From a virus, in the IMG/VR virus record IMGVR_UViG_3300045935_000083, positions 1-33,006 of that record: DNA of 33,006 nucleotides; one strand, given 5' to 3'. Position 1 is the first letter of the stretch. Each line of letters opens with the position of its first letter. Shown piece after piece: positions 1 to 6,843 of the stretch. The notes below the pieces were generated by a model. The model saw nothing but the letters and a program-made list of their open reading frames with translations, searched no databases and was not told where the DNA came from. Position numbers and translations under genes: made by a program.

Positions 1-93
1 CTCCGAGGTCGATGGGGGGTGCTCTAGGCCGAGTAGGACAAAGCGCCTGACGTCATCGGGACCTTCAATGGTTATGAGAACCCCCTCAGCCAT
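1..93 (-). CDS. Partial hypothetical protein at left edge
   Basis: An ORF starts with ATG at 93 and stays open to the window edge, giving 31 visible residues that begin MAEGVLITIEGPDD. It overlaps the end of the upstream zinc-ribbon gene by 8 bases, which fits the packing of this operon. The visible part alternates hydrophobic and charged residues like a beta strand followed by a short helix (VRRFVLLGLEH). The fragment is too short to assign a family, and the gene continues outside the window. Confidence 0.5.
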   Translation of the reverse strand, partial: MAEGVLITIEGPDDVRRFVLLGLEHPPSTSE

Positions 94-316
94 TCCGTCC
101 TACCTCCCCAGCATCCGTTGCTATCGGCTCTCCGAGCAGTGAGATCTGGCGGCGCTGGGCCGGCTTGCCGAGCAGGTACCGCACATAGGACTCGCGAGTC
201 ACTTTGTACCCCTCAGTGCCCGAACACGAAGGACAGGGCCGGCCCAGCAGGAGGGGTGCCGCTTCTCCGCAACCGACGCAACGGAACCTGTCGCAGCCGT
301 GAACAAGGCGGCTCAT
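86..316 (-). CDS. Small zinc-ribbon-like protein
   Basis: A 76-residue protein. Two cysteine pairs, CVGC at about residues 13-16 and CPSC at 28-31, form a likely zinc ribbon near the N-terminus. A basic segment with Tyr and Arg follows (VTRESYVRYLLGKPAQRR). Its ATG overlaps the stop of the upstream gene in an ATGA junction. Zinc ribbons of this size often bind nucleic acid or a protein partner in phage early operons, but the target cannot be read here. No close family is recognised. Confidence 0.65.
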   Translation of the reverse strand: MSRLVHGCDRFRCVGCGEAAPLLLGRPCPSCSGTEGYKVTRESYVRYLLGKPAQRRQISLLGEPIATDAGEVGRNG

Positions 317-624
317 CGCCTCTCCTCGCTTCCACCACTCTGCTCGGCTTTCTCCTCGGTGTGTGGCGGAGCAGGGAAAGCGTCGGCGGCTTCGTCCGCG
401 GATTGGCGCAGCGAGTCTGCTAGTAGCTCGTGGCCGTGGCCGTCAGGAACGGCGGTCCCGATCACGTAGGGATTGCCGCTGGGCGCTCTCCAGGCGACCG
501 TGACGACAACGATCGGGTCGGGGTCGGTGAGGATGCCGTCGATCGCCTCCTTCACGCCGTCGACTGCACAGATCGCGAGTGCCTCCAAGCCGTCCGTCTC
601 CGCCGTCCGCGGCGTATCGGCCAT
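313..624 (-). CDS. Hypothetical early protein
   Basis: A 103-residue acidic protein starting with MADTPRTAETDG. The middle (PIVVVTVAWRAPSGNPYVIGTAV) looks like two beta strands, and the C-terminal third is Glu/Ser-rich and probably disordered. Its ATG shares one base with the preceding stop (TGATG), and its own stop overlaps the next ATG. This fits the translationally coupled operon. No family or function is recognised. Confidence 0.65.
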   Translation of the reverse strand: MADTPRTAETDGLEALAICAVDGVKEAIDGILTDPDPIVVVTVAWRAPSGNPYVIGTAVPDGHGHELLADSLRQSADEAADAFPAPPHTEEKAEQSGGSEERR

Positions 625-947
625 CAGCCCTGGCCCTCACTACCGGTGGAGGGGAAGGCGGCGTCCGCAATGGCTTGCAGGTCTTCCTCGGCGTCGCCCT
701 CCCAGCACTGCCAGTCTTCGCTGCCGCGCTCGGGCGGATCGACATGGCGACTCTCGCGTAAACGCAGCAGAGCCTCTTTCGCCCCCTCACCCAGCAGCGC
801 CTCCTTTACCTCGCTGAGGGGGACGACCCGGACTGCTTGTTGGGTAGCAGGGCCACGGCCGCCGGGGAAGCACTGCCAGCAGACGGCCCGGAGCGTAGTC
901 CCGCAGACGTGCCCGCGCTCGCAGACGTAGAGCGTCCAGCGCCTCAC
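624..947 (-). CDS. Cys/His zinc-binding-like hypothetical protein
   Basis: A protein of 107 residues if it starts at the GTG at 947, whose last bases overlap the stop of the 604-residue gene (GTGA). A longer reading frame to 1052 exists but would run about 100 bases into that gene. The N-terminus, VCERGHVCGTT followed by VCWQCF, has four cysteines and a histidine spaced like a zinc knuckle. A helical segment (VKEALLGEGAKEALLRLRES) and an acidic tail follow. The function is unknown. Confidence 0.6.
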   Translation of the reverse strand: MRRWTLYVCERGHVCGTTLRAVCWQCFPGGRGPATQQAVRVVPLSEVKEALLGEGAKEALLRLRESRHVDPPERGSEDWQCWEGDAEEDLQAIADAAFPSTGSEGQG

Positions 948-2758
948 GTCTTCTCCTCCCGGGGTTCCGAGGGGGCGGGGGTGTCGAGTGCGGCTGCTCG
1001 GATGACGAAGTCGAGCATGTTGCTGGCGGCCTCGTGCGTCACGCAGAGCCAACTCTCGTCCTTCAAGAGTTTCATCAGGCGATCTCGCGTCTCCGCACTC
1101 TCCAGCCGCTCTTTTACTTCTAGGGCGAGGAGCGGGGTGAGTTTGGTGACCACGGCGCGGGCGAGAATTCGGCAGTCCTCGCGCGTCCGGGCGCGCAGCA
1201 GTTCACCTTGTTTCCACGAGCGGTTTCCGATCCCGTCGGGCATCTGCTCCCAGGCAAAGAGCGAATCCCCCGCCTCAGCGATCGCCCGTGCCGCAACCTC
1301 CACCTGTGGCTCGGCCGGGGGCTGCTTGCCGGGGACCGTTTCTCCCGTGCCTCGAAAGGCGGGGGCGCACGGGCAGCCGTCAACCAGGCACTCGCCGTTG
1401 ACCGTCGCGGTCCCCTCGACGTGGTCGCGCCGGGCATGACCGCACCGGCACTTTTCGTCAAGCGGCACCTCCTGTAACTCGGCCTGTGGTGAGGGAGGCT
1501 GGGTAGAGGCGGCGTGTTCGCGCTCTACTTGGATCGACGCAAGCAGGAAGCAGGCGTCCTGGAATGCCTCCGAAAACGTCTCGCGGTCCTCTTCGGAGGC
1601 TTCACCAGACTCGACGGGGACAGCAGCGCGGACCAACGCGGCGAGTTGCTCATGGAGCTTCCCTTCTTCCTCCTCCACCCCGCCTCTGTTCCCTGGGACT
1701 GGCTGGGTGGAAAGGCGGTCGGCGAAGTGGGCGGGAAGAAGATCGTCTAGTCGATGCCACGGCCCATCTGGAAGTCGCCGCGCCCACAGGATTTGGTCGG
1801 AGTCCCGGCGAGCAACCTGGATCGTGTTGCCACCAGTGGATCGGGGTGGACTGACAGTCGCTCGGCCGAAGACGTAGCCCTCCAGGTCCGTGTCAGCGAC
1901 GGCGAGGATCGCGTCCCGGTAGATCCGCTTTTCGGTGTAGAAGACCAGCGCGGAAGGCGAGTCGTGGCGGCCGGGATGATCCGCCTTCCACTCCTCCAGC
2001 TTCTTGGCCGCCTCGGCCTCTCTCGCTTCCAGTCGCTCGATGACCTCGTCGGCAAGACCGCACCGCTCGTAGTTTTCGAGGTCTTCCCCGCTGTTCCCCG
2101 GTGACTCCGAAACAGGCTGGGTGGAGGCGAGGCCAAGGACGACAGTTCCTTTCTCGATGCCCCAATCGCCATCGCCGAGGATGTAGGTGATCCGGCGGAG
2201 GCAAGAGCGGCCGGTGTAGCGGTCGTCCGTCTCTGGGTCCCGCTGCTTCAAAGACCGGTCGTACTCGCGCAGCAGGATCGTTTGGCCGACTTTGAACCAG
2301 CGATCCTCGATCTTGCGCACCTCGAACGGCTTACGGCCCGTCAACACTTCCTCGAAGTACGGCGGCCAGCATTTCAGCTCATGTGCGACCTCCTCCCCCA
2401 GTAGCTCGGGGGTGGACTGGCAGTCGGGGCAACCGGGGCACGGATCGTCAGTGCCGTCACGCTCGATCTCTTCGCGTCCCCCGCACCGTGGACCCGCGAC
2501 TAACGCGTTGGCGATGTCCTCGATCTCGGCCTCAGGGTCCGCCGGGGGCTGGGTAAGAGCGGCGAGTAGTTGGCCGGCGGCATCCTCTATGCATGAGCGC
2601 GCCGGAACCTTCGCCTCGGACACCGGACAGAAGCGCCATGAGTCGAGGAAATCGATGATCACACGTTGCGGGTCATCGACCAGTCGCCCTACCCTGCTGT
2701 TTTTCTCCCCCCGTACCCTGTCGAGCTTGTTGTCTGCTTCGTCGCGATCCAGGCTCAA
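944..2758 (-). CDS. Modular protein with DUF3850/ASCH-like domain
   Basis: A 604-residue multidomain early protein. Residues 126-210 (HELKCWPPYFEEVLTGRKPF... to VVLGL) match my memory of DUF3850, an ASCH/PUA-like fold thought to bind RNA or modified nucleic acid. A small Cys cluster precedes it (CPGCPDC, about 107-113). A second Cys/His cluster (CRCGH...GECLVDGCPC, about 437-464) is a likely zinc site. The segments are separated by a recurring Ala/Ser/Leu-Thr-Gln-Pro motif near residues 69, 213, 351 and 419, as if short domains were strung on a shared linker. The start is a TTG overlapping the upstream stop (TTGA). The overall role is unknown. The C-terminal 120 residues look helical. Confidence 0.75.
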   Translation of the reverse strand: MSLDRDEADNKLDRVRGEKNSRVGRLVDDPQRVIIDFLDSWRFCPVSEAKVPARSCIEDAAGQLLAALTQPPADPEAEIEDIANALVAGPRCGGREEIERDGTDDPCPGCPDCQSTPELLGEEVAHELKCWPPYFEEVLTGRKPFEVRKIEDRWFKVGQTILLREYDRSLKQRDPETDDRYTGRSCLRRITYILGDGDWGIEKGTVVLGLASTQPVSESPGNSGEDLENYERCGLADEVIERLEAREAEAAKKLEEWKADHPGRHDSPSALVFYTEKRIYRDAILAVADTDLEGYVFGRATVSPPRSTGGNTIQVARRDSDQILWARRLPDGPWHRLDDLLPAHFADRLSTQPVPGNRGGVEEEEGKLHEQLAALVRAAVPVESGEASEEDRETFSEAFQDACFLLASIQVEREHAASTQPPSPQAELQEVPLDEKCRCGHARRDHVEGTATVNGECLVDGCPCAPAFRGTGETVPGKQPPAEPQVEVAARAIAEAGDSLFAWEQMPDGIGNRSWKQGELLRARTREDCRILARAVVTKLTPLLALEVKERLESAETRDRLMKLLKDESWLCVTHEAASNMLDFVIRAAALDTPAPSEPREEKT

Positions 2759-2970
2759 CGCGCCCCCTCCTTCACAGGAGACTCCCTGAAGTCGAAGGAG
2801 GGCTGGCGGACCAGAAGCTCCAGGCGGTCGATCAGCTTGGAGGCGTCATGCGCCCAGAAGACGCCGACCGGGACCTCGATACCTACTTCCTTCGCCAGTT
2901 CGGCTATCCGGTAGCGCTGCCGTTTGGAAGCGGGGCGCCGGACAGGGCGGGTGTAGCGGGAGGGGCTCAC
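2755..2970 (-). CDS. Small basic helical protein
   Basis: A protein of 71 residues from a GTG at 2970 that overlaps the stop of the repeat protein (GTGA). A longer frame running into the repeat tract is an artefact of the repeats. The N-terminus is very basic (SRYTRPVRRPASKRQR). The core (RIAELAKEVGIEVPVGVFWAHDAS, then KLIDRLELL) resembles the short helical 'xLAxxxGxxxP...AS.LIxxL' pattern seen at the ends of some actinobacterial and phage proteins. That resemblance is only suggestive. Nucleic-acid binding is possible from the charge. Confidence 0.6.
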   Translation of the reverse strand: MSPSRYTRPVRRPASKRQRYRIAELAKEVGIEVPVGVFWAHDASKLIDRLELLVRQPSFDFRESPVKEGAR

Positions 2971-3800
2971 GCCGCTTCGATCCCCGTGACGGGGAGCGCT
3001 TCCAGCTCGGAGATGAGGCGATCGGCCTCCCGTTCGAAAGCCGCCGCCGACTCCGCCGCCGACGCCGACCGCGCCGCCGACTCCGCCGACTCCGCCGCCG
3101 ACCACGCCGACCACTCCGCCGACCACGCCGACCACTCCGCCGACCGCGCCGCCGACCGCGCCGACCGCGCCGACCACTCCGCCGACTCCGCCGACTCCGC
3201 CGACCGCGCCGACCGCGCCGACCACTCCGCCGACTCCGCCGACTCCGCCGACCGCGCCGACCGCGCCGACCACGCCGACCGCGCCGACCACGCCGACCAC
3301 TCCGCCGACCGCGCCGCCGACTCCGCCGACTCGCGGTCACCTTTGCCTTCGAGCGCAGCGATGATCTGCTCGATGGCGGTGACTACCTCCGCCCGGATCG
3401 ACTCGGGCCAGTTACCGCTCAGCGGCAGGCACTCCTCCTTCAGGCGGCGGATGGCAAGCCGGTCGGCGAGTCCCTCGAAGTCGGCTCCAACCGGGATTGC
3501 ATCCAGGAAGCGCTCCGGCCAAGCCGCCATCTTCTCGTCGGGCAGGCCGGTGAAGATCCGCTCCTCGAGGTAGGCCAGCCACTCGGGGATGCCCCACTTG
3601 GTCGGGTAGAGGTGGTGGCCTCCGTTCGGGTCTTCGGTGATGCAGCCGACGGCGCAGACTTTGGTCTCGCCGTTCTTCGAGAAGTACTCGTCGCGAACGA
3701 ACTCGCTGGCCTCCTTATGCATCCGGGCTTTGGCGACGGTTTCCTGCTTCAGCTTCTCGTCGCCGTGGTAGGCGCGCAGCTCTTCGGTTGCCGAAGTCAT
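2967..3800 (-). CDS. SA-x tripeptide-repeat protein with conserved N-terminal domain
   Basis: A 277-residue protein in two parts. Residues 1-155 are a globular domain with CAVGC at about 49-53, a Gly-Gly-His-His run, and the stretch WGIPEWLAYLEERIF before WPERFLDAIPVGAD. I recall this combination from other phage and bacterial hypothetical proteins, where it also sits before Ser-Ala repeats. Residues 158-252 are almost entirely Ser-Ala-(Glu/Arg/Trp/Ala) units, with a 16-residue higher-order repeat. A short helical tail follows. The repeat is low-complexity and probably helical, with Trp and Arg/Glu on regular faces. The function is unknown. The ATG overlaps the upstream stop (ATGA). Confidence 0.8.
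   Translation of the reverse strand: MTSATEELRAYHGDEKLKQETVAKARMHKEASEFVRDEYFSKNGETKVCAVGCITEDPNGGHHLYPTKWGIPEWLAYLEERIFTGLPDEKMAAWPERFLDAIPVGADFEGLADRLAIRRLKEECLPLSGNWPESIRAEVVTAIEQIIAALEGKGDRESAESAARSAEWSAWSARSAWSARSARSAESAESAEWSARSARSAESAESAEWSARSARSAARSAEWSAWSAEWSAWSAAESAESAARSASAAESAAAFEREADRLISELEALPVTGIEAA
3045..3335. repeat. Short tandem repeat tract (9-bp based, 48-bp higher-order unit)
   Basis: On the plus strand the tract consists of GCCGAC joined to TCC, CAC or CGC, with occasional GCCGCC units. A 48-bp higher-order unit is repeated exactly at 3153-3200 and 3201-3248, and the start of a third copy runs on to about 3271. The unit encodes 16 residues of the SA-x protein. Because the unit is a multiple of three and lacks stops, all six frames are open, which creates long spurious ORFs on both strands. 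Copy-number change by slippage would stay in frame. Confidence 0.9.
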
Positions 3801-4219
3801 TTCACTCCTTCTTCCGGGGCAGCCGATGCCGCCTCCTTGGTGTGGGGGTCGGGTGAGGCCGGGGCGGGATGGCGCTCCAAGAAGGCGTTGGCGCGCTGTT
3901 CCAGGTCGGCCTCCCCGTCCTGCTCGTCGTAGGTTCGGGTGCGGAGGAACCCGACCAGTGCCGCGACGAGGGTGGATGCCTCGGTTAGCGGAGCCCTGTC
4001 GCTATCGAAGGCGCGGACGTGTTCGGCGAGCCGATTGCCGTAGGCGCTGACCCCGCAGGCGCGGCCGATGGTGGTCCCCCGCTCCCAGTCAATGCGAACC
4101 GTCACGTCCTCGGAATCGACATCCCGAAGGAATCTCTCGGCCTGCTCAGGCTCGAAGCCGAAGAAGACCGCCAGCATCTCGCTCGCTTTCTCCACATGCT
4201 TCTCAGGGCTAGTGGTCAT
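3797..4219 (-). CDS. Hypothetical early protein
   Basis: A 140-residue acidic protein. The first 45 residues look helical (EKHVEKASEMLAVFFGFEPEQAERFL), followed by a possible strand (DVTVRIDWERG). The last 30 residues are Ala/Pro/Glu-rich and probably unstructured. Its start overlaps the upstream gene by 11 bases and its stop overlaps the next ATG (ATGA). No known family is recognised. Confidence 0.65.
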   Translation of the reverse strand: MTTSPEKHVEKASEMLAVFFGFEPEQAERFLRDVDSEDVTVRIDWERGTTIGRACGVSAYGNRLAEHVRAFDSDRAPLTEASTLVAALVGFLRTRTYDEQDGEADLEQRANAFLERHPAPASPDPHTKEAASAAPEEGVK

Positions 4220-4649
4220 GGTTGGTTCCCTTCGCGAGTGCAGTCAGTTGAGCCGCGCGCTCGGCGACTTCCTGCGCGTGCATTTCAGCGGCGGCGCGGA
4301 CGTGACGCGGTGCGCCCCGGAACCAGATCGTCGCCCCGTCCGGCGTGCCATCGTGGGAGAAGTAGAGGGAGCGATCCCGCTTCGTCCAGACGAGTGAGCC
4401 CCGGCGGTTCCGGGCAGACCAACCCCAGCCGTAGATGCTGATGCGGTGGCCGAGCAGGCTCACCGGCGTGAGCATCTTGAAGCGCTCACGGAACGTCCAA
4501 TGCTTTCCGCCAACTCCGGTCCACGGGCGCTTAGGGGAATGCGCTTCCCAGCCGCCGAACCAGGCGACCCACTTCACTGCTCGCCGCAGCTGTCCCTCGT
4601 CTCGGTACCAGTACTCGCCGTTCCAGCGGTACGCCGTAAGTCGGGCCAT
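4209..4649 (-). CDS. Trp-rich hypothetical early protein
   Basis: A 146-residue basic protein with an unusually high tryptophan and tyrosine content (YRWNGEYWYRDEGQLRRAVKW, then YGWGWSARNRRGSLVWTKRD). The pattern suggests a compact beta-rich fold followed by a C-terminal helix (HVRAAAEMHAQEVAERAAQL). The start shares a base with the preceding stop (TGATG). No catalytic motif is visible and the family is not recognised. Confidence 0.65.
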   Translation of the reverse strand: MARLTAYRWNGEYWYRDEGQLRRAVKWVAWFGGWEAHSPKRPWTGVGGKHWTFRERFKMLTPVSLLGHRISIYGWGWSARNRRGSLVWTKRDRSLYFSHDGTPDGATIWFRGAPRHVRAAAEMHAQEVAERAAQLTALAKGTNHDH

Positions 4650-4918
4650 CAGTCTTCCTTTCCTTTAGTAGGGATTTGCACGGCGATGGCGGCGTCCTCC
4701 GGGTCGATGACCAGCTCGGCCAGCACCTCACTCGCCCGCTCAAACATCACGTCGGGAATGTCGAGGTCAACTGCGAACGCTGCAGTCGGCAAGAAGCGGG
4801 CGTCGGTGTTGAGCGGCTCGTGGCTCGCCTTGACCTTGAGAGTCGCCGCAACCTTGTAGCCCGGGCTGTTGCTCCGCTTCTTCGTCTTCGCCACCCGCAG
4901 GTACACGCGGCATTTCAT
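4649..4918 (-). CDS. Hypothetical early protein
   Basis: An 89-residue protein. The basic N-terminus (MKCRVYLRVAKTKKRSNSPGYKVAATLKVK) reads as beta strands. The second half, with FAVDLDIPDVMFERASEVLAEL followed by AAIAVQIP, looks like a strand-helix-strand unit. Small two-part proteins of this type are common in actinophage early operons, but I do not recognise a named family. The ATG overlaps the upstream stop (ATGA) and the stop overlaps the next start. Confidence 0.65.
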   Translation of the reverse strand: MKCRVYLRVAKTKKRSNSPGYKVAATLKVKASHEPLNTDARFLPTAAFAVDLDIPDVMFERASEVLAELVIDPEDAAIAVQIPTKGKED

Positions 4919-5307
4919 GAATCGTCAGTCCTTCCTTCAGTAGGGGAGTCGATGAGGAGGTGCTTCGGCCGGAGCTCAAAGCCAGGCGGAGGTGAAGGCA
5001 TCCAGTCCATGACGCGTCGAAGGCCCTTCGTTTTGTTGTGGATTTCGGTACGCCCCCATCTGGTGAGCGAGTAGGAGTGGTAGCCGCCCTCATCTCTCGA
5101 TTTGATCGCCGGACACTCCTTGCGCGCAAGCCTCTGGAGCCAGCTACCTACCTGCTGAGCGGTGAAGCGGAGGCCGAGGTCGCGCCGAAGGACCCCTGCA
5201 ACCTCATCGGCCGTCAGGCGCGGAGGACGGGCGTGGGTCTCAAACCCGTGGCCGCCATGTAGGGCGATGGCGAGGACCAATGCGAAATCCGGGGGTCGCT
5301 TGGGCAT
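4915..5307 (-). CDS. Winged-helix-like DNA-binding protein (putative)
   Basis: 130 residues from the ATG at 5307, two bases after the upstream stop. A longer frame to 5502 overlaps the previous gene and is unlikely. Residues 28-85 (LTADEVAGVLRRDLGLRFT, then QQVGSWLQRLARKECPAIKSR and YHSYSLTRWGRTEI) look like a winged helix, with a helix-turn-helix followed by a beta hairpin. The rest is Pro-rich. It may be a transcriptional or replication accessory protein; this is fold inference only. Confidence 0.6.
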   Translation of the reverse strand: MPKRPPDFALVLAIALHGGHGFETHARPPRLTADEVAGVLRRDLGLRFTAQQVGSWLQRLARKECPAIKSRDEGGYHSYSLTRWGRTEIHNKTKGLRRVMDWMPSPPPGFELRPKHLLIDSPTEGRTDDS

Positions 5308-5309
5308 CT

Positions 5310-5630
5310 CTAGTTGGGCTCCTGCTGGGTGGGGGCGACCTCGATTTGCCACATGGGGCGCGGATGCTTTGCGCGGGTCGTGCAGCGAACGAACGTGCCC
5401 TCTTCGTAACCGTGGATCTTGCACTCGACCTCGCTCGCGTCGCGGACGAGGACCGGGCGCATCAGCACCGGGCGACCGGCATAGGCTTCGAAAGCCGCGC
5501 ACAACGCATCGACATCGTCATTGGCCGAGCGGTCCTGCCAGCCGAGCACTTCGTTGCCGTCGTCCTCGAACGGCTCTCCCTCGGGTTGCGGCCAGTAATC
5601 CCATTCGTGTTCCCGCACTTGCCCAGCCAC
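5310..5630 (-). CDS. Hypothetical early protein
   Basis: A 106-residue protein starting with a GTG directly after the upstream TAG. It is acidic, with a central helix (DDVDALCAAFEAYAGRP) and a C-terminal half (VECKIHGYEEGTFVRCTT, then PMWQIEVAP) that looks beta-rich and has two cysteines. No family is recognised. Position and spacing make it a real member of the early operon. Confidence 0.6.
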   Translation of the reverse strand: MAGQVREHEWDYWPQPEGEPFEDDGNEVLGWQDRSANDDVDALCAAFEAYAGRPVLMRPVLVRDASEVECKIHGYEEGTFVRCTTRAKHPRPMWQIEVAPTQQEPN

Positions 5631-6041
5631 CTACTCGGCCCCCTGCTTGGTGACGAGGATCTCGACCTCGATATCACCCTGCTTGAGCCTTATCGGGGTG
5701 CGTTTGAACGGGAGCTCGCCGTAGTGGGCCTTTATGAACCGGGCCGGGATCAGGTGGTGGGGGTCCTTCGGCCCCCAGCAGTTGTGGTCGGGGCGCCGGG
5801 GTCTGCCTTCGACGGCGTCCGCGAAGAAGCAGGGCCACTCGGTGACCAGTGCGCTGAAGCGGGAGTGGGCCTCGGCGAGGACTTTGGGCTCTGCCGCGCC
5901 GCCGCCCAAGGCGGTCGACCGGGCTTTCAGGGTCGGCTCGGCGGGTAGACCGCAGCCGGGTTCCGGGCAGCGAAGTTCGGACGAGGCCGGTTGGAAGCGG
6001 GTCTTCCACCGATGGCCGTTCGAGCAGACCTGGTTGCCCAT
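5631..6041 (-). CDS. HNH-like / zinc-ribbon protein (putative nuclease)
   Basis: 136 residues from the ATG at 6041, which shares a base with the mIHF-like stop (TGATG). The N-terminus has CSNGHRW and CPEPGCG, which could be a zinc ribbon. The segment DHNCWGPKDPHHLIPARFIKAHY contains the HHLIP signature that opens many HNH nuclease domains. The usual later Asn and His of an HNH motif are not clear, so it may be a divergent or inactive HNH domain, or a different zinc protein. A degradation or recombination role is only a guess. Confidence 0.55.
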   Translation of the reverse strand: MGNQVCSNGHRWKTRFQPASSELRCPEPGCGLPAEPTLKARSTALGGGAAEPKVLAEAHSRFSALVTEWPCFFADAVEGRPRRPDHNCWGPKDPHHLIPARFIKAHYGELPFKRTPIRLKQGDIEVEILVTKQGAE

Positions 6042-6385
6042 CAGGCAGTCGCCTCCTGCCGTACCGGGTGAGCGGTCTCCCATTCCTCCAGATGACGAGC
6101 GACCACCGAGACCTGGCGGTCGGTCATCTCGGCAAGCGTCTTCGAATAGCCGGCGCCCGCCTCATCCATGATCCGGCGGTAGCGCTTCTCGGGGAAGCTC
6201 CGGTACGAACGGATCAGCTTGTGCATCGAGCAGTTCCGGAGGTAGTCCGGGATCTCGCCGCGAAGCACCTCGACGAGCGAGATCCGGCCTGCCTTCACCT
6301 CACGCAGGAAAGCTCTACGGGCTTCCTTGACGTACTGCGCCCGCTCCAACGCAGGCATGTACTGACTGGGGGGCGGGACGTACAT
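6041..6385 (-). CDS. mIHF-like integration host factor protein
   Basis: A 114-residue protein. The arrangement ALERAQYVKEARRAFLREVK (11-30), SLVEVL (36-41), a short helix near CSMHKLIRSY, then YRRIMDEAGAGYSKTLAEMTDRQ (69-91) and a final helix resembles the actinobacterial mIHF family. Members have a helix-two-turn-helix core that bends DNA. In hosts, mIHF acts in nucleoid packing and phage integration. A phage copy next to the putative origin could organise replication or recombination complexes. The glycine-rich turn of cellular mIHF is replaced by FPEKRY, so DNA contact may differ. The ATG directly follows the upstream TAG. Confidence 0.7.
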   Translation of the reverse strand: MYVPPPSQYMPALERAQYVKEARRAFLREVKAGRISLVEVLRGEIPDYLRNCSMHKLIRSYRSFPEKRYRRIMDEAGAGYSKTLAEMTDRQVSVVARHLEEWETAHPVRQEATA

Positions 6386-6808
6386 CTAGCGCTCGCCTCC
6401 TGCGATGATCAGCGCGTCACGCACCGTTTGCCGCACCTCGGCAAGGTCCCGCAGCTTCTTCTCGAAGAGGCCGGTGATGTTCGGGGCGCGGTCCTGAGAC
6501 TGGACGATCTCGCGGGCTTCGCGGGCGGCAGCAAGACACAGGTCGGGCTCGTACTGAGTGAGCGCGCTAGCGATCGCGTCGCCGCGGGGAGCCGGCCAAG
6601 GGTTACCGAAATCGTTCAGCCCAAGCGAGTCGATGCCACCCTGTAGTACCGACCACACTTCAAGGTGAACGCCGTTTAGGGAAGGGCTATTTACACTCTG
6701 GGAAGTCAACGGCCCTACCCTTCCTCTAAAGCTCTGTGCTCTATAGCTAGCATCGAAATTGCATCGGTTTTCGCCTGCGACCGGTGTACGGTTTGTATGC
6801 GTTCGCAT
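6386..6808 (-). CDS. Hypothetical early protein near candidate origin
   Basis: The frame gives 140 residues from an ATG at 6808 that lies inside an iteron-like repeat and has no ribosome binding site. A TTG at 6709, after the purine-rich GAGGAAGGGTAGGG, would give 107 residues and would follow the small 6715-6843 ORF. I think the shorter form is at least as likely. The conserved-looking part is C-terminal: AIASALTQYEPDLCLAAAREAREIV and ITGLFEKKLRDLAEVRQTVRDAL, both helical. The function is unknown. Confidence 0.55.
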   Translation of the reverse strand: MRTHTNRTPVAGENRCNFDASYRAQSFRGRVGPLTSQSVNSPSLNGVHLEVWSVLQGGIDSLGLNDFGNPWPAPRGDAIASALTQYEPDLCLAAAREAREIVQSQDRAPNITGLFEKKLRDLAEVRQTVRDALIIAGGER

Positions 6809-6843
6809 AATGCATTCGCAATGCGTCGGTAATGCGTTCGCAT
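6715..6843 (-). CDS. Short ORF coupled to DUF1376 gene
   Basis: A 42-residue ORF whose ATG shares a base with the DUF1376 stop (TGATG), like most junctions here. The product is basic and helical (MRTHYRRIANALCERIQTVHR...). Its first codons lie in the iteron-like cluster, so the open frame could be a by-product of the repeats. No homologue is known to me. Confidence 0.35.
   Translation of the reverse strand: MRTHYRRIANALCERIQTVHRSQAKTDAISMLAIEHRALEEG
6797..6843. repeat. Iteron-like repeat cluster, candidate replication origin
   Basis: Four direct copies of a 12-bp unit read on the plus strand: ATGCGTTCGCAT (6797-6808), ATGCATTCGCAA (6810-6821), ATGCGTCGGTAA (6821-6832) and ATGCGTTCGCAT (6832-6843). 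The first and last are identical and nearly palindromic (ATGCG-TT-CGCAT). Spacing is 13, 11 and 11 bp, about one helical turn. A 13-bp inverted repeat (ACCG-gtgta-CGGT, 6780-6792) and a relatively AT-rich stretch (about 6724-6770) lie beside it. The layout resembles phage and plasmid iterons with a DNA-unwinding element, next to a DUF1376 gene. It could also be an operator. Confidence 0.55.

Noticed and set aside
3045-3335. CRISPR-like array
   Set aside because: The units are contiguous and 9 or 48 bp long with no unique spacers, and they lie within a coding frame.
2755-3573. Several long ORFs in other frames over the repeat tract, rich in Gly-Val, Arg-Ser or Ala-Asp
   Set aside because: They exist only because the 9-bp based repeat lacks stops in all frames. 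The SA-x frame is the one that joins a conserved N-terminal domain and fits the operon overlaps.
5631-6041. Firm call as an HNH endonuclease
   Set aside because: Only the HHLIP part is convincing. The later Asn/His of the motif is not clear, so it is listed as HNH-like only.
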